From NCBI RefSeq assembly GCF_021991875.1, contig NZ_JAHLKR010000021.1, positions 1 through 36,217 on the forward strand: DNA of 36,217 bases, in the 5' to 3' direction. The translations under genes and the position numbers were made by a program. This stretch comes from Mycetohabitans sp. B8. GTDB taxonomy: Bacteria; Pseudomonadota; Gammaproteobacteria; Burkholderiales; Burkholderiaceae. This document shows, one piece after another, positions 9,840 to 18,858 of the stretch. The notes beneath the pieces are model-generated. The model was not told the origin of the DNA, ran no database searches, and saw only the letters and a program-made list of their open reading frames with translations. Every line of letters starts with the position of its first letter. The stretch's first letter is position 1.

Positions 9840-10310
9840 TCAACTGACAGCGAGTCGTCCCGGCAACTGCAGAATCGCGTCGCGATTCGATGCCGAAAAA
9901 CAACGCGCCGCGGCGTCCCGATAGGGCAGCCACGCATACGCGACGTGCTCGCGCGGCGCCAGCGTAATATCAATGGAGTGCGGCACGCAAAGGCTAAACC
10001 AGTGCTCGATATTGCGCTTCACGCCGGGCGCATAGCGATGGCGCCATTGTGGGTAGATCTCGTACTCGATCGCATGGCACCAATCAAGCAGCGCGTCGGC
10101 CGGCACCTGCGCCGTGCCGACCGTGATGCCGGTCTCCTCGAACACTTCGCGGGCCGCGGTCAGCGCGAGCGGCTCGTCGGGCGTGTCCTTTGAACCGGTC
10201 ACCGATTGCCAAAAACCGGGGCAATCGGCGCGTTCGATGACCAGCACATCCAATAGGGCGGTGTGAATCACCACGAGCACCGACTCCGGGATCTTGAACG
10301 GCCGAGACAT
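9840..10310 (-). CDS. nudB: Dihydroneopterin triphosphate diphosphatase (Nudix hydrolase)
   Basis: A 156-residue Nudix protein that removes pyrophosphate from dihydroneopterin triphosphate, an early folate step. The Nudix box runs from GSKDTPDEPL to REVFEETGI, with one more residue between the Gly and first Glu than in the E. coli box. KIPESVLVVIH at the N-terminus and PGFWQSVTGS are typical of NudB. The start is ATG 10310 (MSRPFK); the frame extends to a TTG at 10316. It lies 24 bases after aspS and its stop comes just before the proposed clsB start, so the genes are probably co-transcribed. Confidence 0.88.
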   Translation of the reverse strand: MSRPFKIPESVLVVIHTALLDVLVIERADCPGFWQSVTGSKDTPDEPLALTAAREVFEETGITVGTAQVPADALLDWCHAIEYEIYPQWRHRYAPGVKRNIEHWFSLCVPHSIDITLAPREHVAYAWLPYRDAAARCFSASNRDAILQLPGRLAVS

Positions 10311-10334
10311 CGGCAACCTGCGCCGCGCGCTGCC

Positions 10335-12137
10335 CTACGCGCTCGTCGGCTCGGCGTTACGCAACCGGATATGCAGGTCGCGCAATTGACGCTCATCCAC
10401 CTCGCTCGGCGCTTGCGTGAGCAGGCACTGCGCACGCTGGGTCTTCGGGAACGCGATCACGTCGCGAATCGAATCCGCACCCGCCATCATCGTGACGATT
10501 CGGTCCAGGCCGAATGCAATGCCACCGTGCGGCGGCGCGCCGTATTGCAACGCATCGAGCAAGAAGCCAAACTTCGCACGCGCTTCCTCCGGGCTAATCT
10601 TCAGCGCGCGGAACACCTTACTTTGCACGTCTTCGCGATGAATCCGCACCGAACCGCCGCCAATTTCCCAGCCGTTGAGCACCATGTCGTACGCTTTTGC
10701 AAGGCACCGGCCCGGATCGACCTCCAAATATTCGAGGTGTTCGTCCTTCGGGCTGGTGAACGGGTGATGCGCGGCAACCCAGCGATTGTCCTCGTCATCG
10801 TAGTCGAACATCGGGAAATCGATGACCCACAGCGGCTTCCAACCCTCGTCGACCAATCCGGCACCGCGGCCAAACGCCGAGTGACCGATTTTCAGCCGTA
10901 GCGCGCCGAGGCTGTCGTTGACCACCTTGGCACGGTCCGCGCCGAAGAAAAGGATGTCGCCGTCCTGCGCGCCAGTACGCTCGAGGATCGCCGCAATGCA
11001 CGCATCATGCAGGTTCTTCACGATCGGGCTTTGCAAGCCGTCGCGCCCCTTGGCTACCTCGTTGACCTTGATCCACGCGAGCCCCTTTGCGCCATAGATG
11101 CGCACGAAGTCCGTATAGCCGTCGATATCGCCACGCGTCAACTCCGCTCCGTTGGGCACGCGCAGCGCGGCCACACGGCCGTCTTTCGTGTTCGCCGGCG
11201 TGCTGAACACCTTGAAATCGACGTCCTTCATCACGTCAGTCAACTCGGTGAATTCTAGCTTCACGCGCAGGTCGGGCTTGTCCGAGCCGAAGCGGCGCAC
11301 CGCTTCCGCATGCTGCATGACCGGGAATGGATCAGCGAGCTCGACGTTGATCGTCGTCTTGAACACATGGCGAATCATCGCCTCGAATAGGTCGCGGATC
11401 TCCTGCTCGTTCAGGAACGACGTCTCGCAGTCGATCTGCGTGAACTCCGGCTGCCGGTCCGCGCGCAGGTCCTCGTCGCGGAAGCACTTCGTGATTTGAT
11501 AATACCGGTCGAAGTTGGCCACCATCAGTAGCTGCTTAAATAGCTGCGGCGACTGCGGCAACGCGAAGAACATCCCTGCGTTCACGCGCGATGGCACTAG
11601 GTAATCGCGTGCGCCTTCCGGCGTGCTCTTCGTGAGCATCGGCGTCTCGATGTCGATGAACCCCTGCTCGTCCAGGTACTTGCGCGACTCCATCGCGACA
11701 CGGTAGCGCAAACGCAAGTTGTGCTGCATCTGCGGCCGGCGCAGGTCCAGCACGCGATGCGTCAGACGCGTAGTCTCCGACAGGTTCTCGTCGTCCAGTT
11801 GGAACGGCGGCGTCACCGATGCGTTGAGTACCGTCAGCTCGTGGCACAACACCTCGATCTGGCCACTGGTCAGGTTCGCGTTGAGGGTGCCTTCCGGGCG
11901 CGCCCGCACGATGCCGACCACATGCACACAGAACTCATGCCGCACCTCTTCGGCGGTCTTAAACATGTCCGGCCGATCCGGGTCGCACACCACTTGGACC
12001 AGTCCCTCGCAGTCGCGCAGGTCGATGAAGATGACACCGCCATGGTCGCGGCGCCGATGCACCCAACCGCACAGCGACACCGATTGGCCCAGCAGTTTTT
12101 CAGTCACCTGACCACAATATTCAGATCTCATCGACAT
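10335..12137 (-). CDS. aspS: Aspartyl-tRNA synthetase
   Basis: A 600-residue class II synthetase of the bacterial AspRS type that charges tRNA-Asp; in many Burkholderiales it is non-discriminating and also makes Asp-tRNA-Asn for GatCAB (family knowledge, not shown here). N-terminal OB-fold anticodon-binding domain with [20 protein letters not shown]; motif 2 [18 protein letters not shown]; bacterial GAD insertion in the middle; motif 3 [10 protein letters not shown]. The ATG at 12137 (MSMRSEYCG) matches the family start; the frame extends to 12215 through a GC-rich leader unlike AspRS. The ribosome binding site is weak. It is bracketed by the DUF502 gene (81 bases upstream) and nudB (24 bases downstream). 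Confidence 0.97.
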   Translation of the reverse strand: MSMRSEYCGQVTEKLLGQSVSLCGWVHRRRDHGGVIFIDLRDCEGLVQVVCDPDRPDMFKTAEEVRHEFCVHVVGIVRARPEGTLNANLTSGQIEVLCHELTVLNASVTPPFQLDDENLSETTRLTHRVLDLRRPQMQHNLRLRYRVAMESRKYLDEQGFIDIETPMLTKSTPEGARDYLVPSRVNAGMFFALPQSPQLFKQLLMVANFDRYYQITKCFRDEDLRADRQPEFTQIDCETSFLNEQEIRDLFEAMIRHVFKTTINVELADPFPVMQHAEAVRRFGSDKPDLRVKLEFTELTDVMKDVDFKVFSTPANTKDGRVAALRVPNGAELTRGDIDGYTDFVRIYGAKGLAWIKVNEVAKGRDGLQSPIVKNLHDACIAAILERTGAQDGDILFFGADRAKVVNDSLGALRLKIGHSAFGRGAGLVDEGWKPLWVIDFPMFDYDDEDNRWVAAHHPFTSPKDEHLEYLEVDPGRCLAKAYDMVLNGWEIGGGSVRIHREDVQSKVFRALKISPEEARAKFGFLLDALQYGAPPHGGIAFGLDRIVTMMAGADSIRDVIAFPKTQRAQCLLTQAPSEVDERQLRDLHIRLRNAEPTSA

Positions 12138-12165
12138 GATGTTCGTCTTTCGTTCGTAAAGATGG

Positions 12166-12213
12166 GCGCCGGCGGCGCGACCGGCATCATGCCGGCGCGC
12201 GGGCTGCGCCCGC
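12166..12213 (-). other. Stacked GC-rich hairpins between DUF502 and aspS
   Basis: Reading the minus strand, five bases after the DUF502 stop there is a perfect 6-base stem with a 3-base loop (12213-12199, GCGGGC/GCCCGC). It is followed by an 8-base inverted repeat (12198-12191 with 12173-12166). Neither has a trailing T-run. They could slow transcription, protect an mRNA end, or affect aspS expression. Confidence 0.35.
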
Positions 12214-12218
12214 AATAA

Positions 12219-12887
12219 TCAGAGCAGCGGCTCGACGGGACGGCGCGGCGGCGCGACGGCCGGCACCGGCGACGCAACCGGGGCCACCACACCCATTGAC
12301 ACGATGTACTTCAGCGCGGCGTCCACCGTCATGTCCAACTCCACCACCTCGTTTCTCGGCACCATGAGGAAGAAGCCTGACGTGGGGTTCGGCGTGGTCG
12401 GCACATAGACGCTGACATGATCGCCGTTCAAGTGGTTGGCGACATCGCCGCCTGGGATTCCGGTCAGAAAACCAATCGTGAACGAACCCTTGCGCGGATA
12501 TTCGATCAGCAACGCCTTGCGGAACGCATTGCCGCTGGACGACAACAGCGTGTCGGATACCTGCTTGACACTCGTGTACAACGGACCAACGACGGGAATA
12601 TGGGCCAGCAGCTTTTCCCACCAGTTGACGAGCGTCTGCCCGATCAAGTTCTGAGTCAAGAGGCCGACCACGAAAACGAACGCCAGCGTCAGCACCGCGC
12701 CCAGGCCGGGCAGGCGAAAGCCGAACACGCGCTCCGGCTGCCACGCCTCGGGCAGCAACAGCAGCGTCTGATCCATCGTGCCGATGATCAGCCCCAGCAC
12801 CCACAGGGTGATCGCCAGCGGCACGAGCACCAGCAGCCCGGTCAGAAATACGTTCTTCAGCGTCTTCTTGGTCGTCTTGATTTTCAT
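12219..12887 (-). CDS. DUF502 family inner-membrane protein
   Basis: A 222-residue protein of unknown function with the DUF502 pattern: KNVFLTGLLVLVPLAITLWV as first membrane helix, LPGLGAVLTLAFVFVVGLLTQN as second, then LVNWWEKLLAHIPVVGPLYTSVKQV and a soluble part with GFLTGI and VSVYVPTTPNPTSGFF. The ATG at 12887 follows the upstream FmdB-like stop by 10 bases; the frame reaches 13079, but only by overlapping that gene. The C-terminus is a Pro/Ala/Val-rich tail. The aspS-fmdB-DUF502 grouping is common in Burkholderiales as I recall, but no function can be read from it. Confidence 0.88.
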   Translation of the reverse strand: MKIKTTKKTLKNVFLTGLLVLVPLAITLWVLGLIIGTMDQTLLLLPEAWQPERVFGFRLPGLGAVLTLAFVFVVGLLTQNLIGQTLVNWWEKLLAHIPVVGPLYTSVKQVSDTLLSSSGNAFRKALLIEYPRKGSFTIGFLTGIPGGDVANHLNGDHVSVYVPTTPNPTSGFFLMVPRNEVVELDMTVDAALKYIVSMGVVAPVASPVPAVAPPRRPVEPLL

Positions 12888-12897
12888 GGATCGATGC

Positions 12898-13254
12898 TCA
12901 GGCAGACGTGCCTGCATTGGACGACGGCGCCGCGCTGCCTGCCGCAGCCGGCGCGGTGGACGCACCGGCGCTGGCCGCGCCGTCCGCGCTGCCGCTGCCC
13001 GCCTCCTTCGCGACGGGCGCCGCCTTCGCGTCGCCTTCCCCGCCTGCGGACTTATTATTGCCGCCCGAGTTACCGCCACGGAAATCGGTCACGTACCAGC
13101 CGGAGCCCTTCAACTGGAATCCCGCCGCGGTGACCTGCTTGCGGAACGTGTCGCGGCCGCACTCGGGACACTGGTTCAGCGGTGCATCGCTGAGTTTTTG
13201 CAACACGTCTTTCTCAAAGCCGCAGGACCCGCAACGATATGCATAGATCGGCAT
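12898..13254 (-). CDS. FmdB-family zinc-ribbon protein
   Basis: A 118-residue putative regulatory or scaffold protein. MPIYAYRCGSCG starts the family, with zinc-binding pairs Cys8/Cys11 and Cys29/Cys32 (CPECG), then the short conserved block FQLKGSGWYVTDFRG. The C-terminal half is Gly/Asn/Ser then Ala/Ser-rich low complexity, probably disordered. The ATG at 13254 is chosen by the family start, with AGGGG about 11 bases upstream; the frame is open to 13323 but overlaps the promoter. First clear gene of the run through DUF502, aspS, nudB and clsB. Function is undetermined. Confidence 0.88.
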   Translation of the reverse strand: MPIYAYRCGSCGFEKDVLQKLSDAPLNQCPECGRDTFRKQVTAAGFQLKGSGWYVTDFRGGNSGGNNKSAGGEGDAKAAPVAKEAGSGSADGAASAGASTAPAAAGSAAPSSNAGTSA

Positions 13255-13284
13255 CGCCCCATCACCCCTAAAGAATCTCGCAAA

Positions 13285-13320
13285 GCCTTGAATTATAGCC
13301 GGAAATAATGACGTCTTACG
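13285..13320 (-). promoter_or_regulatory. Candidate promoter of the fmdB-DUF502-aspS operon
   Basis: A perfect TATAAT (13297-13292, minus strand) lies 38 bases before the FmdB-like ATG in a locally AT-rich patch of GC-rich DNA. No good -35 hexamer is seen at 16-18 bases, so the call rests on the -10 and its position. Confidence 0.5.
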
Positions 13321-13573
13321 CACGCCGGCGCCAACTCATCCAGCGCTCATGCTGGCCGAACACCGGCAGTGAACCGCTGACCGAGCGCGCGTCCACCCGT
13401 TCGAACGACGGGCTCAGCAGCACGAGCAGCACGTCGCGTTCGAAGCCAAACGGCGGGCCCTTCGGCATCGCACCGGCAAAGAAAAACCCGGCGAGCAACG
13501 CGCTCGGAAAACGCCGGCGGGACGGCGCCTGCGGCGCTGCACGGCACGTCCTGTTGCGGGCCAGGCCCGCCAT
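13316..13573 (-). CDS. Possible small hypothetical protein between ubiB and the FmdB-like gene
   Basis: An 85-codon frame filling most of the 366 bases between ubiB and the FmdB-like gene. The N-terminus is Arg-rich followed by a short hydrophobic stretch (FPSALLAGFFFAGA), then VLLVLLSPSFERVDARSVSG and a Trp/Arg-rich end. It could be a small exported protein or chance. ATG 13468 is an alternative start. There is no clear ribosome binding site, its stop falls just upstream of the FmdB promoter, and I recognise no family. The opposite-strand frame 13308-13595 is less protein-like. Confidence 0.28.
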   Translation of the reverse strand: MAGLARNRTCRAAPQAPSRRRFPSALLAGFFFAGAMPKGPPFGFERDVLLVLLSPSFERVDARSVSGSLPVFGQHERWMSWRRRA

Positions 13574-13620
13574 CGCGACACAAGCCGCTAGATGAGTTCA
13601 TTGAGATCTCCGATACACGA

Positions 13621-15198
13621 CTAGATACCGCCCACGAACGCCAGCCCGAATTGGGCCAGCAACGCGCCGGCGCCAACCGCCACTCCGAATACCAGCATCC
13701 CTTGTAGCAAACGGTTAGTGCGTCGCTGCTCGGCCAGTATCCGCCGCATCAGATCCTCGGTTGCACGCGGCGGCTGATCGTGATGCCGGGACAGCAAATG
13801 ATGGACCAGGCGCGGCACCTGCGGCAGCGTCTTGCTCCACTGCGGCGATTCGATTCTCAGCCGTTCGACCCAACCGCGCCAGCCGATCTGGTCGTTCATC
13901 CAGCGCTCGAGATACGGCTTGGCCGTCTTCCACAGATCGAGTTCCGGGTCCAGCGCGCGGCCCAGGCCCTCGACGTTAAGCATCGTCTTTTGCAGCAGCA
14001 CCAATTGCGGCTGGATCTCGACATTAAAGCGCCGCGACGTCGAAAACAGTCGCATCAGCACTTGGCCAAGCGAAATGTCCTTCAGCGCGCGGTCGAAGTA
14101 CGGCTCGCACACCGCGCGGATCGCGCTCTCCAGTTCCTCGACCCGCGTGTGTGGCGGCACCCATCCGGACTCCAGGTGCAACGTCGCGACCCGGTGGTAG
14201 TCGCGCTTGAAAAACGCAAGGAAATTCTGCGCCAGATAGTTCTTGTCGAAATCCGACAGCGCGCCGATGATCCCAAAATCCAGCGCGATATAGCGGCCGA
14301 AATGGTCCGGGTCCAAGCTCACCTGGATGTTGCCGGGATGCATGTCCGCATGGAAGAACCCGTCGCGAAACACCTGGGTGAAGAAAATCTCCACACCTTG
14401 CCGCGCAAGCTTCGGGATGTCGACGCCGGCCGAGCGCAGCGTGTCCACCTGGCTGATCGGCACGCCGATCATCCGCTCCATCACGATCACCGTCGACGTG
14501 CAATACTCCCAGTACATCTCCGGCACCAGCAGCAGATCCAGTCCGGCAAAGTTGCGGCGCAGCTGGCTCGCGTTCGCCGCCTCGCGCATCAGATCCAACT
14601 CGTCGTGCAGGTACTTGTCGAACTCCGCCACCACCTCGCGGGGCCGCAGCCGCTTGCCGTCGGCCCACAGCCGCTCGGTCCAGCGCGCAATGTCACGCAA
14701 CAGCGCAAGATCGGAGTTGATCACCGGCAGCATGCCGGGGCGCAGCACCTTGATCGCCACGGGCTTGCCGGCGTGCGTGCCGCTCCTCAGGCGCGCGAAG
14801 TGCACCTGTGCAATCGAAGCGCTGGCCACCGGCACCCGTTCGAACGCGTCGAACAGCACATCGACCGGCTTGCCCAGCGACTTCTCGATCAACGCGATCG
14901 CCACCGCAGAATCGAATGGCGGGACCTGGTCCTGCAGCTTCGCCAGCTCGGTCGCGATATCCACCGGCAACAGGTCGCGCCGCGTGGACAGGACCTGGCC
15001 GAACTTCACGAAGATCGGCCCAAGACTTTCTAGTGCCAGGCGCAGCCGCTGCGCGCGGGGAATTTGAATCGGACGGCCGAACGTCATCACGCGCACCAGC
15101 AGCTTCACGCGCCAGTCGGCAATGTGCCCTAGCATCACCTCGTCGAGCCCGAAGCGATAGACCGTCAATAATATTTTGAAAAAACGCAGGATTCGCAT
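13621..15198 (-). CDS. ubiB: UbiB, atypical kinase-like ATPase for ubiquinone biosynthesis
   Basis: A 525-residue member of the UbiB/ADCK/Coq8 family, a membrane-linked ATPase that assists the ubiquinone-making complex. The family KxGQ signature is present (Lys65-Phe-Gly-Gln68 in [16 protein letters not shown]), as are the Ala-rich nucleotide loop ([10 protein letters not shown]), the catalytic-loop equivalent HADMHPGN and the DFG motif in ALDFGIIG. The C-terminus ends in a hydrophobic helix ([24 protein letters not shown]) that would anchor it in the inner membrane. It begins 11 bases after the ubiJ stop and closes the ubiE-Tim44-ubiJ-ubiB run. Confidence 0.96.
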   Translation of the reverse strand: MRILRFFKILLTVYRFGLDEVMLGHIADWRVKLLVRVMTFGRPIQIPRAQRLRLALESLGPIFVKFGQVLSTRRDLLPVDIATELAKLQDQVPPFDSAVAIALIEKSLGKPVDVLFDAFERVPVASASIAQVHFARLRSGTHAGKPVAIKVLRPGMLPVINSDLALLRDIARWTERLWADGKRLRPREVVAEFDKYLHDELDLMREAANASQLRRNFAGLDLLLVPEMYWEYCTSTVIVMERMIGVPISQVDTLRSAGVDIPKLARQGVEIFFTQVFRDGFFHADMHPGNIQVSLDPDHFGRYIALDFGIIGALSDFDKNYLAQNFLAFFKRDYHRVATLHLESGWVPPHTRVEELESAIRAVCEPYFDRALKDISLGQVLMRLFSTSRRFNVEIQPQLVLLQKTMLNVEGLGRALDPELDLWKTAKPYLERWMNDQIGWRGWVERLRIESPQWSKTLPQVPRLVHHLLSRHHDQPPRATEDLMRRILAEQRRTNRLLQGMLVFGVAVGAGALLAQFGLAFVGGI

Positions 15199-15209
15199 GG
15201 GCGGTCGGA

Positions 15210-15977
15210 TCAGTGCAGGTCGTCAGCCGAACGGGAGCGTGCCCCCGGGGATAACGCGGCGGCGCCCGGGCGCGTCGCGACGCCGCGCTCGGCGCGCTCG
15301 ATGCGCTTCTCGACCCGAGCCAGCGTGTCGCGCGCGCGCGCGAGCTCATCGCTGAATTGCTCGAATCGTGCGCGGCGGACTAGTTGCGGGTCCTCGTCCA
15401 GCAGGTATTCAATCAGCGAATCGACTCCGCCCCGTCCGGCGCGGCGCGCGTAGGCCGCGACGGTCCGCACCACCGACGCAATGCGGTGCGCGGGCACGTC
15501 ACCGATCAGACGCGCGAGATCCTCCTCGGCATCCCAGCGCAAATGCTCCGCGAGCTTCGCGATCGTCGCCGCGAATTCCGCGTCACCTTCGATCCGCACG
15601 TGCTTCAGGATCGCCGCCTGCCCACCGGCAGCGAACGCGGACAACGCCGACGGCGGCACCGTGATCGTCACGTCGACCGTCGGGGGCACAGGCGCGTGCG
15701 ACGCCGACGCATCGTCCCGCGCCGCGTGTGGCGCCTCGGCCCGCGCCTCACGCACCTCACCAGGCGCCGCGGCCGGTGCCGGCGCCGCAGCGCCGGCGGG
15801 CGGACGCTGCAGCACGGCGACCATGCCGTCGCCCTGCACAGCCAACTCGAGCATGACCGGAGACAATACCAGCCGCGCGGTTTTCCCCGCGTACGGAAGC
15901 AGGCGCTCGCGCGCCCACGCTTCGCGGATCAGTAAATGGTTGACGACGGCGACGAAGGACTTAGCGGCAATGGTCAT
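15210..15977 (-). CDS. ubiJ: UbiJ, SCP2-domain ubiquinone biosynthesis accessory factor
   Basis: A 255-residue SCP2-type lipid-binding protein thought to hold ubiquinone precursors for the Ubi complex. N-terminal [23 protein letters not shown]2 strands [20 protein letters not shown] and [15 protein letters not shown]; then [24 protein letters not shown] and [13 protein letters not shown], characteristic of UbiJ; the C-terminal part is a helix rich in charged residues ([20 protein letters not shown]). An Ala/Pro-rich insert (about residues 58-98) splits the SCP2 strands. There is no Shine-Dalgarno before the ATG at 15977: the position is taken by the T-rich end of a terminator-like hairpin. 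ubiB follows 11 bases later. Confidence 0.92.
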   Translation of the reverse strand: MTIAAKSFVAVVNHLLIREAWARERLLPYAGKTARLVLSPVMLELAVQGDGMVAVLQRPPAGAAAPAPAAAPGEVREARAEAPHAARDDASASHAPVPPTVDVTITVPPSALSAFAAGGQAAILKHVRIEGDAEFAATIAKLAEHLRWDAEEDLARLIGDVPAHRIASVVRTVAAYARRAGRGGVDSLIEYLLDEDPQLVRRARFEQFSDELARARDTLARVEKRIERAERGVATRPGAAALSPGARSRSADDLH

Positions 15978-15982
15978 CGGGG

Positions 15983-16020
15983 CAGAAAGAAAGCCCGCGC
16001 AAGCGGCGCTCGCGCGGGCT
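15983..16020 (-). terminator. Intrinsic terminator-like hairpin between the Tim44-like gene and ubiJ
   Basis: A perfect 9-base GC-rich inverted repeat (16020-16012 with 16000-15992, AGCCCGCGC/GCGCGGGCT; 11-base loop) is followed on the minus strand by TTCTTTCT. This is a standard intrinsic terminator, about 60 bases after the Tim44-like stop and only 14 bases before the ubiJ ATG. Confidence 0.65.
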
Positions 16021-16080
16021 GTTATTGTAACGTCCGTTGCGGCGCTTGCCTGCGCCGCCCGGTTTCACGCAGCCAGATCG

Positions 16081-17133
16081 TCAGGACAGCTGCTGGATGC
16101 CAGCCAGCACCCAGCCTTCGCCGCTGCGCACGTTGCGGCTTAAGTTCCACATTTCGGCGAACGGCTCGGCCGCCGCACCCTGGGCCTCGCGCAGCAGACC
16201 ATGGAAGCGCACCGACGCCACGTACTCGTTGCCGCCCCGGTCCTCGACGCCGACCAAATCGGCATTCAATTGCACCACGTCGGTGCGGTTTTCACCGTGG
16301 CGCGAATCGAAATCCAGCTTAATCTCGGCAAACATTTCGGGCGTCGTGAACTCGCGGATGTCGTCGAGATTGCCGGCATCCCAAGCCGCCTGCAGCCGCA
16401 CGAACGCCACTTTTGCCTGGCGCATGAATGCGTCGACATCAAAGCCGGCTGGCACCGCGGGGACGTCAAGCACACTCGTATCCGCGGTGACGCGGGCCTG
16501 GCCATCGGGTGCGACGCCCGCTTGGCCCAAGCCGCTCGCTGCGGGTACCTGCGACGGCGCGGCCGCCGGCGCGTCATATTGCCGCAGTGACGCACCAGAA
16601 GGCGGCTCGAAGCCACCGTGCGCATAAGCGGCAGCAGGCCGCGCGTTGCGATTCGCGAACTTGCGGAACAGCCACAGACCGACGAAGGCAACCAGGGCAA
16701 TCAGGATCACGTTGCTCAATACGCTGGCCAACGCGCCGCCGAGTCCAAAATGCGACAACAAGGCCGCCAGCCCAAAGCCAGCGGCCAAGCCCGCGAGTGG
16801 CCCCAGCCAATTACGCTTGGGTTGGGCCGCGGCAGGCGGGGTTTGCCCGCGGGCCGACTGCGCGCCCTGTGCGGGCTGTGATGGCGTGCCCTGCCGCGGC
16901 GCGTTCGGCTGTGCGGGCAGCGTCGCCTGCCGCGTGATCTGCGACTGCTTGCCGATCGAGCGGCCGCCGCCCATGCGCTTTGCGTCTGCATCGAATGCGC
17001 TGAACGAGCCGATGGCCAACAAGCCGGCTGCCGCAATCGCGCCGAACCGACGGCTGATGCGCGCACTCAGGCGCGGTGCGCCGGTAGCGGGCAAATGGGG
17101 GGAATGACTGGAAAAACGGGACTGGGCCGACAT
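16081..17133 (-). CDS. Tim44-like domain membrane protein
   Basis: A 350-residue exported or membrane protein of unknown function. A signal sequence follows SRRFGAIAAAGLLAIG and ends near SFSAFDADA; then KRMGGGRSIGKQS, a conserved start in this family; a Gln/Pro/Ala-rich spacer; membrane helices around WLGPLAGLAAGFGLAALLSH and LIALVAFVGLWLF; another Pro/Ala-rich linker; and a C-terminal Tim44-like domain (about 240-350) with FMRQAKVAFVRLQAAWDAGN and IREFTTPEMFAEIK. The ATG at 17133 has AGGAG eight bases upstream; the frame extends to 17190 over the ubiE end. It starts 19 bases after ubiE, and homologues often sit beside ubiE in betaproteobacteria. Confidence 0.9.
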   Translation of the reverse strand: MSAQSRFSSHSPHLPATGAPRLSARISRRFGAIAAAGLLAIGSFSAFDADAKRMGGGRSIGKQSQITRQATLPAQPNAPRQGTPSQPAQGAQSARGQTPPAAAQPKRNWLGPLAGLAAGFGLAALLSHFGLGGALASVLSNVILIALVAFVGLWLFRKFANRNARPAAAYAHGGFEPPSGASLRQYDAPAAAPSQVPAASGLGQAGVAPDGQARVTADTSVLDVPAVPAGFDVDAFMRQAKVAFVRLQAAWDAGNLDDIREFTTPEMFAEIKLDFDSRHGENRTDVVQLNADLVGVEDRGGNEYVASVRFHGLLREAQGAAAEPFAEMWNLSRNVRSGEGWVLAGIQQLS

Positions 17134-17152
17134 CTGATCTCCTGGACGGTCG

Positions 17153-17884
17153 CTAGTATTGGGTGGCGACATGCAGTGCAACAACGCCACCTGACAGATT
17201 GTAATATTTGACGGCGTCCAGTCCAGCTTGTTCCATCATTGTTTTTAACGTGTCCTGATCCGGGTGCCGCCGAATCGACTCGGCCAGGTATCGATAGCTG
17301 TCGGGATCGCGCGCCACTTTCTCGCCGAGCCACGGCAGCACCTTGAATGAATACACATCGTAGAATTTCTTCAGCGGTTGCCACACTTTGGAGAATTCCA
17401 GCACCAACAGCCGGCCGCCAGGCTTAAGCACGCGGCGCATCTCGGCAAGCGCGACCTCCTTGCGGGTCATGTTGCGCAGCCCGAACGCGACACTCACCAC
17501 GTCGAAGTAATGGTCGGGAAACGGAATTTTCTCCGCATCGCACAATAGCGTCGGCGTGATGATGCCCTGATCGAGCAGGCGGTCGCGCCCCACACGCAAC
17601 ATCGACTCGTTGATGTCGGTATGCCATACCTGTCCGGACGGTCCGGCCTGTCGGGCAAACGCCTTGGCCAGATCGCCCGTGCCGCCAGCCAGATCCAGCA
17701 CGCGGTAGCCAGGACGCACTCCAGCCTGGGCAATGGTGAAGGCCTTCCACACGCGGTGCAGTCCGCCCGACATCAAATCGTTCATCACGTCATAGCGTGA
17801 GGCCACGGAATGGAACACTCCGGCGACCTTATGTGGCTTCTCGCTCTCATCGACGGTCTGATAACCGAAATGGGTCTTCGTCAT
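17153..17884 (-). CDS. ubiE: UbiE, demethylubiquinol/demethylmenaquinol C-methyltransferase
   Basis: A 243-residue SAM-dependent methyltransferase that adds the C-methyl group to the quinone ring. [11 protein letters not shown] and [22 protein letters not shown] are UbiE signatures; the SAM loop is [12 protein letters not shown] (62-73); then [23 protein letters not shown] and [14 protein letters not shown], and the end [17 protein letters not shown] is typical. ATG 17884 is chosen by family start, with AAGGAA upstream; the frame extends to 17917. Fifty-nine bases after the DUF971 gene. Confidence 0.96.
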   Translation of the reverse strand: MTKTHFGYQTVDESEKPHKVAGVFHSVASRYDVMNDLMSGGLHRVWKAFTIAQAGVRPGYRVLDLAGGTGDLAKAFARQAGPSGQVWHTDINESMLRVGRDRLLDQGIITPTLLCDAEKIPFPDHYFDVVSVAFGLRNMTRKEVALAEMRRVLKPGGRLLVLEFSKVWQPLKKFYDVYSFKVLPWLGEKVARDPDSYRYLAESIRRHPDQDTLKTMMEQAGLDAVKYYNLSGGVVALHVATQY

Positions 17885-17943
17885 GGCGGCGGTTCCTTGC
17901 GTGAAAGAGCGCGGCATACGCCGCGGTAATGCGTATAGGGATA

Positions 17944-18360
17944 TCAGTGGTGGCGGTCGTCGCGCGCGCGCGACGCGTCGCCCATCGGCGCGTCGCGGTC
18001 CACGCCGGCGGCCGCCAGCTTGTCAAGATAGGCTTGCCAGTATTCGGCCTGCCGGGTCGCGAGATCGTACAGCAGATCCCACGAATAGATGCCGGAATGG
18101 TGCCCGTCGGAGAACGTCGGCTGCAACGCGTAGTGACCGACTGGCTCGATTGACACGATCGTCACATCGCGCTTGCCGGTCTGCAGCGTTTCCTGGCCCG
18201 GGCCGTGCCCGCGCACCTCAGCCGACGGGGACCACACCCGCAGGTACTCAAAAGGCAGCCTGTAGCATGCGCCGTCCGCATAGCGCAGTTCCAGCACGCG
18301 CGACGCCGAATGCACGACGATGCCGGTCGGCACCGGCGTATTGGGAGACAAACCAGCCAT
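17944..18360 (-). CDS. DUF971 (gamma-butyrobetaine hydroxylase N-terminal-like) protein
   Basis: A 138-residue protein of the DUF971 family, which resembles the small N-terminal domain of gamma-butyrobetaine hydroxylases and is linked in other bacteria to Fe-S cluster proteins. Visible family blocks: [21 protein letters not shown] and [28 protein letters not shown]. The C-terminus is Asp/Arg/His-rich. The ATG at 18360 has GGAG eight bases upstream. It sits between the HIT gene (18 bases) and ubiE (59 bases). The precise function is unknown. Confidence 0.9.
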   Translation of the reverse strand: MAGLSPNTPVPTGIVVHSASRVLELRYADGACYRLPFEYLRVWSPSAEVRGHGPGQETLQTGKRDVTIVSIEPVGHYALQPTFSDGHHSGIYSWDLLYDLATRQAEYWQAYLDKLAAAGVDRDAPMGDASRARDDRHH

Positions 18361-18378
18361 CGTCGACTCCGTTTCAGT

Positions 18379-18858
18379 TCAGCCAAATTCGCGCTGCAAC
18401 GCATCGCGCACCGCGACGCCGACGCCGGCCGCCGCCGCAACGCGTGCGGCATGCTGCTGCGCGCACGGCTCTCGGCGCCGGGCAGCCCACACGGGCGCCG
18501 GAAAGTGCGGATCGTTGGCAAAGCGCGGGATCACGTGCCAGTGCTGGTGGGCGACCATGTTGCCCAGGCTCGCGATGTTGATCTTGTCCGGATTCAACGT
18601 CGCGCGCAATGCGCGCTCAACCGCGGCCAGCGCACGCATTAGGTGCTCGCGCTCGTCATCCGACAGGTCGCTGAACTCGGTGACGTGCGCGTTCCACACG
18701 AGCCGGCAAAATCCCGGATAGTCCGGCTCGCCGCGCACCTCGATCACCCGCAGCCACGCGTCGCGCCACCACACAACGCCCCCCTCCTGCGCGCAGAACA
18801 CGCACGATGCCGCGTCGCGCGACGCAGCGTCGGCTGACCCAGGCGTACCGGCGTTCAT
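18379..18858 (-). CDS. HIT-family protein (histidine triad)
   Basis: A 159-residue HIT protein, likely a nucleotidyl hydrolase or phosphoramidase of unknown physiological substrate. The triad His104-x-His106-x-His108 is intact in [13 protein letters not shown], preceded by [13 protein letters not shown]. Cys19 and Cys22 (CVFC) near the N-terminus could bind metal. Its start codon overlaps the stop of the large oxidase (ATGA), which implies translational coupling. The C-terminus is Ala/Arg-rich. Confidence 0.92.
   Translation of the reverse strand: MNAGTPGSADAASRDAASCVFCAQEGGVVWWRDAWLRVIEVRGEPDYPGFCRLVWNAHVTEFSDLSDDEREHLMRALAAVERALRATLNPDKINIASLGNMVAHQHWHVIPRFANDPHFPAPVWAARRREPCAQQHAARVAAAAGVGVAVRDALQREFG

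Noticed and set aside
13780-15033. 417-codon open frame on the + strand
   Set aside because: Fully antisense to ubiB, which has all its family motifs. The translation is Arg/His/Leu low quality.
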